A stretch of 64,000 nucleotides of DNA. Origin: Dendrolimus kikuchii. Taxonomy: Eukaryota; Arthropoda; Insecta; Lepidoptera; Lasiocampidae. The translations under genes were made by a program, and so were the position numbers. The DNA is taken from NCBI GenBank assembly GCA_019925095.2, contig CM034388.1:8764501-8828500 (forward strand), read 5' to 3'. The notes under the pieces are model-generated. The model saw nothing but the letters and a program-made list of their open reading frames with translations, had not been told where the DNA came from and did not search any database. Positions 12,701-22,659 of the stretch are shown here, piece by piece (positions within the stretch are counted from its first letter, which is position 1; each line of letters begins with the position of its first letter).

Positions 12701-13990
12701 CTTCAACTTAAAGATAAAAGAATATCAGCTAGTCATAATAATATATCAAACATATAAATATGATCTACCTAATAATTCACGATTTCAAAACTTACAGTAC
12801 ACAAAGATTAGTGCCTACTACAAATAGTAGAATATAAACTCTCTGCATTGCAGTTTCCGATATTCAATATATTTCGGTATGCAAAGTCCTCCAATATCCC
12901 GCTTTGATACCATACCGAGAGTTTCATTACTCGCAATAAGAAGAATAAATAACACTTGGTGAATATATCATAGTAAGAAAACGTAAAAATTCTCAAAATT
13001 AATGAAAAATAACCCTCAATGTTTTGAGGGCGATGCCAAATCGCCACCGAGCCAATGGCGACGGATTAAGTTTTAAAACCATTTATCACAAAACTTTTCA
13101 CAATGGCTCTTGTGGCATTTGGAATTACATTGATTTACGTTTTCGTCTTTAAGTAATACGCAAACATCTGCAATACACCGGTATGTTGCAGCCTAAATCA
13201 AGTTTAGTAGAAAGTCGCAAAAACTGCGCGAAAGTGTTCTGCAAGCGAGAATTAAGAATGATAGCACAATATAAAGTCCTTTACGTTTTAGTATCTTTAC
13301 TCATCGGAATAAAATTGAAATACACAAAAGAAATGCATAATAATTATATTAAACAAAGTTTAAAATAAAGTTAATGATAAATATTAAAACAGTTTACATT
13401 TTTGCACGCCATAAAAATGGTAGATTGTATAGAGCCTTAAATATCATTGTAATAACTTTTTTACTACATTGAAGCATAATGAATGTTAAATATTATTATA
13501 AAATTAACTACTTCTCTTTTACATTAATTTATTTCAAATAATATTTTTTGCAAATCTGACGTTACATTTATATAATACATAAACTACACAATACTTTGAC
13601 AAGCCCACAGATAACATTATCTATGGTTTAGCTATGCTAATCCTGATCTGTGACTCACAGAAAGACTGTCATCAAAATAATACCACAAGGGTATCACTCT
13701 AAAAAACTAATATAATTACGTGTTTTATCAGTGCGGGCACAATATAAATCTACAAACTTTTGACACAAAATTTAACGATAAACACTAACTTTGGAAACTT
13801 AGCGAAACAATCCATAGCACTTAAACAACAAGTGAAAGAAAAATAAACGACGAAAGAAAACATTTGAAAGGTTTCAAGTATATCCTAAGATAGAAACGGT
13901 AACTCTATTACGTGACATCTACCCTCAATTGAGATGGGACAGACGGAAGGGATTATTTTTGAAATTGGCACCCCTTGTTGTGGATTCTTT
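9730..13990. other. AT-rich stretch, nothing assigned
   Basis: No recognisable gene in more than 4 kb. A 94-codon ORF at 10796-11080 has no motif I know. 12130-12250 (tcatttattgctataaatg) looks like a LINE 3'-end remnant but is too weak to list separately. Confidence 0.4.
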
Positions 13991-14007
13991 AGGAACATCG
14001 TTTAATA

Positions 14008-14130
14008 TAGTTACATACATACATACATAACTTCACTCCAGTTCCCTTGCGGGGTAGGCACGAACAACAGAGCGCCATTTAGGCTTATTTTTACACACTT
14101 CACTTGCTTCTTTGACATTCATAACTCTTG
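14008..14130 (-). mobile_element. LINE 3' tail with (TATG)n end, copy 1
   Basis: The plus strand starts with an acat repeat followed by 'aacttcactccagttccc' and 'ttgcggggtaggcacg'. It is a short form of the copy at 32337-32640 and of the 56888-57008 insertion. The family ends in a tetranucleotide repeat instead of poly-A, as RTE-type LINEs often do; that class is an inference. Confidence 0.65.
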
Positions 14131-14139
14131 TAAGATACT

Positions 14140-15434
14140 TATCAAATGCTCCATACTAATAGAAAATATGCTAGTGAGTTTGTTTAACCATTTATTATTT
14201 CCGATTAAACAATATTTGTTATATCAGTTATAGTTAAGCTAGAACACGTTGACATATTGGTTTTCTAAACTAATAAAGCACTATCGATCGAATTTTATTA
14301 AAATTTTAAACGTTCTATCGGTCTGTGATTATATTTTACCAATATACATGTATCAATGAGAGCATATATTATATATAATACATGTAACACATGTACACAT
14401 CAAATACAGTCTTCACAAAGAAACAATCTGATAGTTAGTTACTCGTAATATGGTTTTTGAGCTGAAATGGATTAACAACCTCGCACTAGTAATCATAATT
14501 TAGATAACATTAGTAGTGCCTCTCAGTTCACCCTGCGTTAAATCCAACATCAAGGCGTTTAACGTAGTTAAAACCGTAGGGTTCAACAAGTAGTCTTCAT
14601 GACATAACAGTCTTTGCGGACGAGTGGTGTAAGTAACCGTTTATTCACTTAAATCACTGGAACGTGGATAACCAAGATTAAATTCCTGGCATAGTAGATT
14701 GCGAAAACGAATTTTCCAATATTTGCTATAGGCTCAGTATCTGGGATCAGCTGCTGAGTTGTCCACTATATATTCCGTGTAACACAAGCGTAACTTTTTA
14801 CCTTAGGAATATACGATTATCTGCCGATTTATTTTTTTCTTTCTATTCCTCGGGTTTCATTGAAGCATACATGCAAACACACAAGTCATTTAGCGATTTG
14901 TTTTAAATGGTTTTCGATTATTATAGGTGGCATTGAGTAAGTTGTAACATGAGTTGCTTAATCGCTTCGCTAACTAAAACGTACGTCTAAAAAGCGCTCA
15001 TTCAAAATTTAGTGTGGGTCAACCCCCTTAACTCTGACCCCGTTCGTCCAGCTGTTTGGGCATCCGCCTCACGTCCGATCGCCATTCGAAGTGAGTGCCA
15101 AACATTAATCTTATTCCCATAGAGGGAAATTTAATAACGAAAAACCGTACTGGATGGGTTACGTAGGGGTTTTAATATTGCTTGAGGACCGCTGTTTTTT
15201 ACATAAATACTTATATATCCAAGATTTTATTATTACGATGTATTCAAATGATGAATAAATACATAATAGCCGTTATAAGGACGTCATATTGTAACTGAAA
15301 TCAAAAATTGTGTATTTTCATAACATTTAAAACTAAGATGTTTATATCCAGTATAGAAATCGCTATTTACCAAATGTTACGGAAATCATAACATATTCAA
15401 AATATAAAAGGCAATTGATTCAATTTTTTACTGC
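14140..15434. other. AT-rich stretch, nothing assigned
   Basis: No gene or repeat boundary supported. Confidence 0.4.
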
Positions 15435-15439
15435 TTACA

Positions 15440-16195
15440 GGTGAATTATGTTAGACTGTGGCGGACGCGAGCCGTGTCCGAGCCCCGTACGGTTACAAGT
15501 TACATATTCATATTACACCGAGTGTGCGCCGAGTCATTACACTGCCGCGGTGACTCGGTTACGGACATAGTGTTGTGACTTCTTATTGATTTAACACAAG
15601 TATTAATAAATTATGGATTTCTCGCTATCGGAGATGGCAGCTATTGCCTTTGCCATAGATGAAGAAGAGGAATCAATAGCAAGAAAAAATGAAGAAAATG
15701 GGGCGTGCACCCTATTTGGAGAAAGTGCCGTCATGAAGGATAATTTTTTACCCTATGTAGAGATTTGGCAGATGATAAAGACAACTTCTTTGGATATTTT
15801 AGAATATCTAAGGATAACTTTCAATTTTACTACATAAGTTAACGCCTGCTTTTAAAAGACCGAAGACAAAATTTCAATCACCAATAACACCTGAAGAAAG
15901 ATTAGCAGTATGTCTCAGTTAAGAAAATATTTTTATGACACAAACATACGTGGTTCCTCCCTAAACTTTCATCGCTCACTGTTCAGACACGCCACGGAAG
16001 ACCGCTCATAATATTACGAGTCGAGAAGGGCGCGGGGCGGAACCGTGCGTCATCGGGGCACGTCCGGGCTTCGTCCGGGACGCGGACGCCGCACGGTATA
16101 GCATGAACTGCATCATATAAAATCTTCGTCAAGTTTTGAATCCGTGCCTCGTACGGGGCACGGTTCGCGCCCGCCACGATCTAGCATAATTCACC
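15440..16195 (+). mobile_element. Internally deleted PIF/Harbinger element
   Basis: The ends are long terminal inverted repeats: the left end starts GGTGAATTATGTTAGACTGT and the right end, read inversely, starts GGTGAATTATGCTAGATCGT. Similarity continues for about 55 bases through a GC-rich segment that includes 'ccccgtacg'. TTACA flanks both sides (15435-15439 and 16196-16200); Harbinger normally duplicates 3 bp, so the true duplication may be TAC or TTA within this. The 756-bp body keeps only the first part of a Harbinger transposase gene, then jumps to the right end. It is non-autonomous; its ends could still be substrates for a related transposase. Confidence 0.8.
15613..15919 (+). pseudogene. 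Harbinger transposase, N-terminal remnant
   Basis: The ATG at 15613 opens a frame with MAAIAFAIDEEEESIARK, the acidic N-terminal start typical of insect Harbinger (DDE_4) transposases. The frame then breaks: DNFFGYFRISKDNFQF lies in a second frame from ~15771 and FQSPITPEERLAV in a third at ~15872-15912. All three are expected N-terminal segments in the right order, so at least two indels are present. The catalytic DDE region is gone. The element's right half after ~15920 is non-coding. Confidence 0.75.
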
Positions 16196-16477
16196 TTACA
16201 ACGCTCTAAACCGCGTAATAATTTATTGCGTCTTTTCGGAGGAATTAGCGGATATACAGCCAGACGCGGAAAGCTATTTTGTTTTATACTCGTAGTAAGA
16301 TAACTATATTGGTATGTATTTAATCAGAGTCTTTAATAATAAGCCAACATATTTCCAGCAAAAATTAAGCTAAAAACTCTGTTGCTCATTTAGAGCTTTT
16401 GCTCAAAGTAATAACGCTAGAAATAAAGAATCAAAAACAAAACAGAAAAGATGTGCTTTTAATTTCCAACGAAAACA

Positions 16478-16510
16478 GCGGTCTTTAGCCGCAGCTAAAG
16501 CAAAAACCGC
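16478..16510. other. Short hairpin
   Basis: gcggt-ctttagc pairs with gctaaag-...-accgc round a 4-base loop. Small; possibly chance. Confidence 0.3.
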
Positions 16511-16632
16511 TTGGGCAGATTTGCCGTGCAAACAATTCCAGCTAAGCTTTATGAAATATTACTTTAAGAGTTTAAAAACATTTGTACTGCTTTCCAAACA
16601 CGCTTCATATTTTCTGAAATCTACCTACATAT

Positions 16633-17148
16633 CGTTACGAGTTGATTATTATAAATTTTATTAGAACTATACAAATACGTATAACACAGGTACGAATATA
16701 ACCGAACACAACAAATCCAAACGTAATGCAGAAGGTCGTAATGTAATAACACGCGCAAAGTCCGTCACTAATAGACCACCGAATGTACACACGTCTCGCG
16801 TTGATCGTGGTTCTCGCTCGACTGCCCCCTCCCTCAATCAGGCCATCGTTTTATACTGCACAAATGCAATGGGCCCGCCCGGCAACATGGACCGAAATTC
16901 CTAGAATCAGTTTGTACTTTATAACCCTAACACCTGTCTAATGAGGCAGCCTGCGGGCGGCCATAACCGAGTACAATAGACAATAGGCTGTTCTTCACAA
17001 TACTAGAAACGTGTGCCAATAAATAAGTAAACAAAAGAAGACGATCATAAAAGAATCACAAGTAGTTCAAATGCCGACAGGTAATAAAATGTGTTTTGTT
17101 TCAGATATGCATGTGGGTTTTGTTTTTGTCGGGACCTGAGTTGTAACA
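16633..17148 (-). mobile_element. Solo LTR, Ty3/gypsy-like family G, copy 1
   Basis: On the minus strand it begins TGTTACAACTCAGGTCCCGAC and ends ...CTCGTAACG, 516 bp, flanked by ATAT on both sides (16629-16632, 17149-17152). It carries a TATA-like box (gtataaaacg) and 'taataaaatt' near the end, as expected for U3 and R. It shares its body with the LTRs at 18819-19329 and 56177-57040. No internal coding sequence adjoins it, so it is a solo LTR. The 4-bp ATAT target is typical of some insect Ty3/gypsy (errantivirus-type) integrases; that assignment is inference. Confidence 0.7.
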
Positions 17149-17507
17149 ATATTTAACGACAGATCTAAACAACATCGATTCTTTTTCTGCCTTTTACATA
17201 CGACTTCACATGATTTTTGAGAATACAGCAAAATATCTCCATTGATTTAATGTAAGTATTTTTTTCGGAGGTTATTCGAGACCTCTCAAGAAAGTTATAC
17301 ACTCCAGACATATTTTTGGAATATGAAATATAAGTATGATGTATATGAACAAATATGACATAACAAAAAACGGCAAAGAAATATAAGTGTGGTTATTTTA
17401 TTATTCATTCAAAATAACAAGAAGTCTTCATAACAAAAAAAGATGCTCAGTAGCTTGAGATTCGCTGTAAAGAGTTTAGACTATATTTAAAATTATTGAC
17501 ACAATCA

Positions 17508-17800
17508 CTACTTTAGTCCACGGACGCAAAAGAAGGACCAATTTTCTAAACAGTGATCCAGCACTATTTTCCGCTCCAAGAAATCTTGAATAGCACTTTG
17601 AATACGTAACTTGTTTTCATTGTTTTCCATCAACGATGTTGACGCATCATTTTTTTTTGGTCTACCCTGGCATTTTGTAAAAGTACCATCAGTATAGATA
17701 ATTTCTCTTGTTTCCATTCTACAACGTCCTTCACGTGTTGCAAATGCAATTATACGTATGCTGTCATCTTTATAATCAAAGAGTAAAAAAATTATGATAA
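17508..17800 (-). pseudogene. MULE-type transposase remnant
   Basis: Minus-strand reading from ~17790 gives LFDYKDDSIRIIAFATREG, then IIYTDGTF. The order 'R-I-I-x-F-A-T ... D-G-T-F' is the signature leading into the first catalytic Asp of MULE (Mutator-like) transposases. Right after DGTFTKCQG the sequence jumps to IQDFLERKIVLDHCLENWSF and stops at 17508, without the expected middle of the domain, so I read it as internally deleted. The annotated ATG at 17717 lies inside the domain. I saw no terminal inverted repeats nearby. Confidence 0.6.
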
Positions 17801-18810
17801 GATTTTGGAATTTCTACTTCGTGTGCTGATTTAAACGTTGTTCTGTACTCCTTAGCTGTTGTTTCGAACAGGGTAAGGAGCAGATTTTACATTATTAAAA
17901 TTCGGCAAGTTCATTACTCAATTAATTTCTTGGTTGTGCAGTAATATTAGAGATTCTTGGTAAAGCGTTGCAATAAGTTCACTTTTAACGATTGCACTTT
18001 TGTTTAACATTTTTCCATAGATTCTTTCATTACATTATTTATTTCACTTGGCGAGCAGTTATGGGGATATTTTTAAACATTTTCATCTGTCACTTTCACA
18101 TAACTAATACACGCCGGTGCCTTCACACACCGCGACACTATAGTACTATCTTTATTCTGTAAAACTGGTGACGTTTGTATAGTAAAATATTGGATTTCCT
18201 TGTGAATTCGTACTATAATTGAAAATCAATCAGATTGACTTTGTTCCCGAATCAATGATAAATTGATAAAATTTTATGGATACCCTTTAAAAACATCATA
18301 AAAACAATAAAAACCAGAATTAGTCGCCAAAAAGTATTTGTGTTTCTGTCACTATCGTGATTGCTATCTCTTTTCCTTTCATCCATTAATAAATATGAAT
18401 CATCATTACTATAACTGTCAAGTAATACAGTTAACAGGCAGGACTCGATTCAAGTTTATTAGTAGATACCAAACAAAGTAAATTCAATTTATAAAATAAT
18501 TTTAAACAGAGTTTCATCTTTATGCTATCCCTACTTGATTGCCATTGTTTTTGCTTTGAATTGAATTGCGAATAACATTTAGGTTGAGATAAGAAAATAT
18601 ATTAAAAATAAGTCGTGGAATTGGGAATAGAAATGGGTTGAATTAGGATTTTTTTTATGTAGGATGAGTTTTCGTGAGTTCCCCATTCAGGGAGTAACCC
18701 GTATTTGCGATGTTCTATAATTTATATAGCACTAAACATTATTAGTTGGTTGCCGCTGTTGAGGCAATTAGAGAAATCAAACACACTACCGCATGTTATG
18801 GGTTTGAAGA
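17800..18810. other. Unassigned; may include the 5' part of the MULE remnant
   Basis: Minus-strand continuation upstream of the MULE segment is full of stops. No motif or boundary is supported. Confidence 0.35.
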
Positions 18811-18818
18811 TATAATAG

Positions 18819-19329
18819 TGTTACAGCTTAGCCCCCCGACAAAGAGAAATTCCACGAAGCACGCTATTACCTGTCGACATTTGAACCAATCGTAATACCT
18901 TTATGGTTGTCTTCTTTTGTTTACTTATTTACACCATCTCCAAATAGGTGGTTACTTATTTATTGGTTACTGTGGAGAGCAGCCTATTGTACTCGTTTAT
19001 GGCCGTTTGCAGGCATGATTAGTCAGTCTGATCACAATTTCTAGGAAATTAAGTCGACGATACGGGCGGTCACACTTGTATTTGTGAAGTATAAAACGGC
19101 GGCAGGATGGAGAGAGGTGGCAGTCAAGCGATAATCAGTAGCGAGAAAAGACGTGTGTACATTCGATAATCTATATAGTGACAGACTTTGCGCGTATTAT
19201 TGAATCGCGTACGTTTGTACTGGTTGTGTCCAGTTATATTTGTACGTGTGTTATACGTGTTTGTATAGTTCTAATAAATTCTATATTAATTCCAACGGCA
19301 TTTAAATTCGAGTCTTGTAACTCGTAATA
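18819..19329 (+). mobile_element. Solo LTR, family G, copy 2
   Basis: It begins TGTTACAGCTTAGCCCCCCG and ends ...CTCGTAATA, 511 bp. The body matches copies 1 and 3: ttccacgaagcacg, 'gtcttcttttgtttactt', TATA box and terminal 'ttctaataaattctatatt'. The right flank is ATAT and the left flank ATAG, so one base of the 4-bp duplication has probably mutated. No adjoining internal region is present. Confidence 0.7.
19090..19125 (+). promoter_or_regulatory. LTR core promoter (TATA + initiator-like)
   Basis: TATAAAA at 19090-19096 is followed ~25 bases later by gcagtc (19120-19125), an initiator-like start. The arrangement is roughly kept in the other two LTR copies (gtataaaacg in copy 1; gcataaaagg in copy 3), which supports it as the ancestral LTR promoter. 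Whether it is active is unknown. Confidence 0.5.
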
Positions 19330-20010
19330 ATATATACAAGCTATCGGCTTCGAAAGTGTCGATTATCGAAATCAAGCACACGGAATGTGATGATTTGTGA
19401 CAAACACCTCAATAATAGTAACATTCTTAATAATACAATCCTGACGCGTAACATGGTAATGAAATAAACGAGTTTAGTTATTAGTTAAGGTCTGGTAAAC
19501 ATCAACATTTGACAGGATATGAGTAAAATCACGGAGCTCACTCCTCTCGAAGCACGTTTATATTTTTCGCGTACTGTAATATGTACAATTTATGTGTTTT
19601 GATTTAATTTCCAGTTCTTTTTTACGAAATTTCAAATTTTCTCATGAGAGACTCTTCCTCTAAGTCATTAAATACAACTCCTTTAATAACAAGCAGCGGA
19701 GCGCGTTAATCACCTTGGTCCGGTTAGTGGTCAAATGTTTAGTCAAACAGATGTGGTTTTCCTTTGAAACGATCGTTCCTTGTCTGGAATTGAGGTTTCA
19801 ACCGGTTTTTGTTTTGTAACCGCTTCTCAAGACAGTTATTTGAGATGTTTAGAATATCCTCTTATTAAATAAATCAATGTTTTCGTCAGCCCCAAAACAA
19901 CATCAAAAATCTTGGCTGTCGTAACATGTTAAGTTTAAATATTTTTTTTAGGGTTTTGTAGTAATTTTGGATTAACCAAACCCATACAACGACATCTTTT
20001 TTATTCTCGT
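19330..20010. other. AT-rich stretch, nothing assigned
   Basis: No gene or repeat boundary supported. Confidence 0.35.
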
Positions 20011-20232
20011 AAATATCAGCCCGGACCTAGCATCGTGTGACTTCTTTTATTCCCGAAAATAAAAAGTCAGCTCAAAGGGATACAATTTTCGTCGCCGGAA
20101 GATACGCTGTCAGCGTTCGAGCAAGCTGTAAACGAGGTGTGTGCGGCGGACTGGAAAAAGTGTTTCGAAAACTGGTTCAGACGCATGAAACTTTGTATAG
20201 AGGCTGGTGGAGAGTACTTTGAAAAGATTTAA
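20011..20232 (+). pseudogene. Mariner-type transposase, C-terminal fragment
   Basis: It opens with SPDLASCDFF, the block that ends in the third catalytic Asp of mariner transposases. One base appears to be lost in a T-run at ~20045. The next frame then reads KIKSQLKGIQFSSPEDT ... NWFRRMKLCIEAGGEYFEKI and stops at 20230-20232, the usual C-terminus of this transposase type. Everything upstream is missing. This family differs from the mariner at 62-63 kb, which ends WQKFIQQNGTYIL. The in-frame ORF that starts at 20037 uses the wrong frame. Confidence 0.75.
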
Positions 20233-20239
20233 TAAAAAA

Positions 20240-20910
20240 AATATTTACCTATAGAACATTTTTTTTTTCGCAAATCTTTCTGAGTGTCGTCCCACGTATG
20301 TCCAATTTATTATTTATTTTCTTTTTAAATGTGAATTTGTCGTAGGTCGCATAACATTTTCTTATATATTCTCAGGTTGTATTCCTATATTTGCGGCGTG
20401 TTCCATAGGAATCGTATATAAGAAGAAACAATCCTCCATTTAGCACGCCTTCAGCTACGAGTCGAGCATTCGACCAGTTGCATTCGACTGGAGTAATCCT
20501 CCAAGTAAACATACATATCTATCTATAGGTAGCCCCTCTCTCATATAACGTTTAGGTTAGGGCCTCGAAACTCGATAAATTTCCTAGGGCTGTGGTAGGT
20601 TACTTAATATGTTATTGTAATAGAAAAGCACCCAAATAAATGTTATAAGTAAGACCTGACTTTTTATTTGACTACAAAATCTCCAAATAGGTGGATTAAC
20701 AAGATTGCTGACCAGCTGGACAATTCAATAAACTCGGCCTCCCACCGTACTCAGAATCGATCTCGGTGCAAGAGAGCAATTGCTCACTTCCATCGAAGTA
20801 ACTATTCTCAGCAATGAGGGAATGACTTAGAAGAAAGTGTGTTTATTTTTTATTTTATTGAAAAATTACATCTTAGTATCTACGGAGATATTTTAATTAC
20901 TCATTAGATT
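20240..20910. other. Unassigned, with possible LTR-like features
   Basis: 'gtatataagaagaaacaatc' at ~20416 resembles a TATA box with start region, and 'ccaaataaatg' at ~20632 a poly-A signal. 'tctccaaataggtgg' at 20686 also occurs at ~18938 inside a family G LTR. No matching ends were found, so I do not call an element. Confidence 0.3.
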
Positions 20911-21210
20911 TCAAATCTGTTCCATACTTGTAATTTCATATAATTCTAAACTTTGCCTGATGGAAAGTAAGTAAGTCGCTGGCGTCGAATAAATTTTATG
21001 AACCCCTTCATAAACATCCCCATGTTGTAGTGTAGAGGGAAACCCTTGATAATAAGTTCCCACCAGAGAATTAGTATAACAATTACCACAGATTCGTCTA
21101 AAAGATATGACAGGTGTCAAAATAACGTGGAAAATGTCGTGTCCTAACCTATCAATACACATGCCATACTCACGATGTGATTGTGCAAAACTGGCCTTTT
21201 TAAGGCCCAC
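20911..21210 (-). CDS. Unrecognised 99-codon ORF
   Basis: I do not recognise this product. The predicted 99 residues contain stretches such as CYTNSLVGTYYQGFPSTLQH with ordinary composition, and the ORF starts 5 bases from a near-perfect 22-bp hairpin. No signal peptide, membrane span or known motif is visible. It may be a fragment of an unknown transposable element or a chance frame; the adjacent hairpin is the only reason to keep it. Confidence 0.2.
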   Translation of the reverse strand: MGLKKASFAQSHREYGMCIDRLGHDIFHVILTPVISFRRICGNCYTNSLVGTYYQGFPSTLQHGDVYEGVHKIYSTPATYLLSIRQSLELYEITSMEQI

Positions 21211-21215
21211 ATAGA

Positions 21216-21265
21216 AACATACTAGGAGTCAGCTGTGAGTAACCACAGCTGAATCCTAGTATGTT
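21216..21265. repeat. Near-perfect hairpin, 22-bp stem, 6-base loop
   Basis: aacatactaggagtcagctg... (21216-21237) pairs with 21244-21265 with a single mismatch; the loop is agtaac (21238-21243). The stem contains the palindrome CAGCTG on each side. It could be the meeting point of two inverted copies, a foldback terminus, or a structured RNA segment. Confidence 0.7.
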
Positions 21266-21637
21266 ATCGATTAATTAACTAAATATTTTACGTGATTCTA
21301 GACTCGAAAGCGAATGGATTAGTTTCTAATCGGATTTACTCCGCTCCCGTCGGTGGAATCAAAATTATTGTCCGCCCACACGCTCTTGGATTATGACGAA
21401 GTAATTAATTTCACCGCGTACCCACGTATCGGTCTGAAAGCCTATAAATGATTAGGGATTCGATAAAGTTTTAAATTATTAAGTGTTCAATGGAGGGGCT
21501 ACGACAATGTTAGTAATTTTACTTGTACATAAATTTTATTCGCAACAGGCCATAGAATACTTATATATACAAGTACTTATACATATAATTACTCATGCAT
21601 ATAAATACAATAACAGCGCATACACGTCCTGCTGGTT

Positions 21638-21905
21638 TCAGGCCTCCCATCTTTTCCAGGGGGAACGGACAGTGGGTATGTACCTATAACCGCCGCGATT
21701 GTCCAAGGCGGATTGACGAGTTTGACATAAAGGCTATCTTGATGTAGGTTTTATCACGATCTTTTCGTTACGTTAGCACGTGGTAAATATAACACTGCAC
21801 ATTAAGTCCGAAAACTGCCTAAATGGTAGATGCTTCCTGACCAGGATTCTAACCCGCATAATTTAAAATGCGAGAGCGGTAACCACTAAGAGAACACGTT
21901 TAGAA
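21638..21905 (-). mobile_element. tRNA-derived SINE-like repeat, copy 1
   Basis: On the minus strand it starts with 'cttagtggttaccgctctcg' (A-box-like) and 'gcgggttagaatcctgg' (B-box-like), the tRNA-derived head of a SINE, and runs on to a tail rich in 'cctggaaaagatgggaggcc'. Shared blocks recur at 36838-37105, 39745-39935, 53735-53860 and 57868-57920. The A and B boxes are degenerate and there is no proper acceptor stem, so it is not a tRNA gene. Confidence 0.6.
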
Positions 21906-22137
21906 TACAATATAATAATTTTCAAAAATGTATCTATCTATTTGTGGTATTAGCAATTTTCATTTTTAAGAATATAATTTTTAGTTTTATTAAACCGTCG
22001 AAAGTAGATTAAATAAAGTACCTTTGATAATGACATAATATTAAAAAAGAAAGATGCGTTTCGTTACGTTAAAAATGACAATTGTTTCGTAGGTATACAA
22101 AATATTAAACCGAAAACTTGCCTATTTATAGATAGGC

Positions 22138-22250
22138 TTGCGGTTTCGACTCCATGATGTGACAGCATAGAATCGAAACCGCAACTACCAAGTTACTTAC
22201 CAGTTTGTAAGTTGCAAAAACGTACCAAATGCTACCAACTTGGTAGAATT
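22138..22250. repeat. Foldback with two nested inverted pairs
   Basis: ttgcggtttcgactccatg (22138-22156) pairs with 22166-22184 with three mismatches. Just downstream ctaccaagtt (from 22184) pairs with aacttggtag (~22236-22246). 'caagtt/aacttg' motifs recur up to ~22320. The layout suggests a small foldback or MITE remnant; no family recognised. Confidence 0.5.
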
Positions 22251-22526
22251 CGCAAGTTGCAAGTGTAATATCGCGGGTAGCAACTAAAAAAGGATAACAA
22301 AGTGTATCCAAGTTTCAAGTGCTTAAGTTGGAATGGAAAAGTTTTTGGGGTCTGTGGGATTTATTTTTAAACTTTTAAAGTAAAACGCATTCGGGATTAA
22401 GTTTTTTATTATTTACACAAGTTTATAATATTGCTAGTTTTGAAACTATTTACATATCGCGCTTATACTTTTTAATGGCATTTTGGCGTGAACTCCAAAA
22501 GGAATCTCATGTTAAACAAAATCGAG

Positions 22527-22650
22527 CGGAGTATAGCAGACAGGGTAACGGCCCACCTGATGGAAAGCGATTACTGTCACCTATGGACGTTTTCAGCACT
22601 AGAGACATCACCAACGCGCTACCAGCCTTAAAAAAATTATGACACCTTTT
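22527..22650 (-). mobile_element. Family A retroposon, diverged partial copy
   Basis: 'agcagacagggtaacggccc', 'gatggaaagcgattactgtc' and 'cctatggacgtttt' match the 3' part of family A. It then diverges to 'aacgcgctaccagccttaa'. It is older or from a related subfamily. Confidence 0.5.
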
Positions 22651-22659
22651 TTGAAAAAC

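Noticed and set aside
20240..20800. A fourth solo LTR
   Set aside because: TATA-like and poly-A-like motifs are present, but no matching termini or target duplication could be found.
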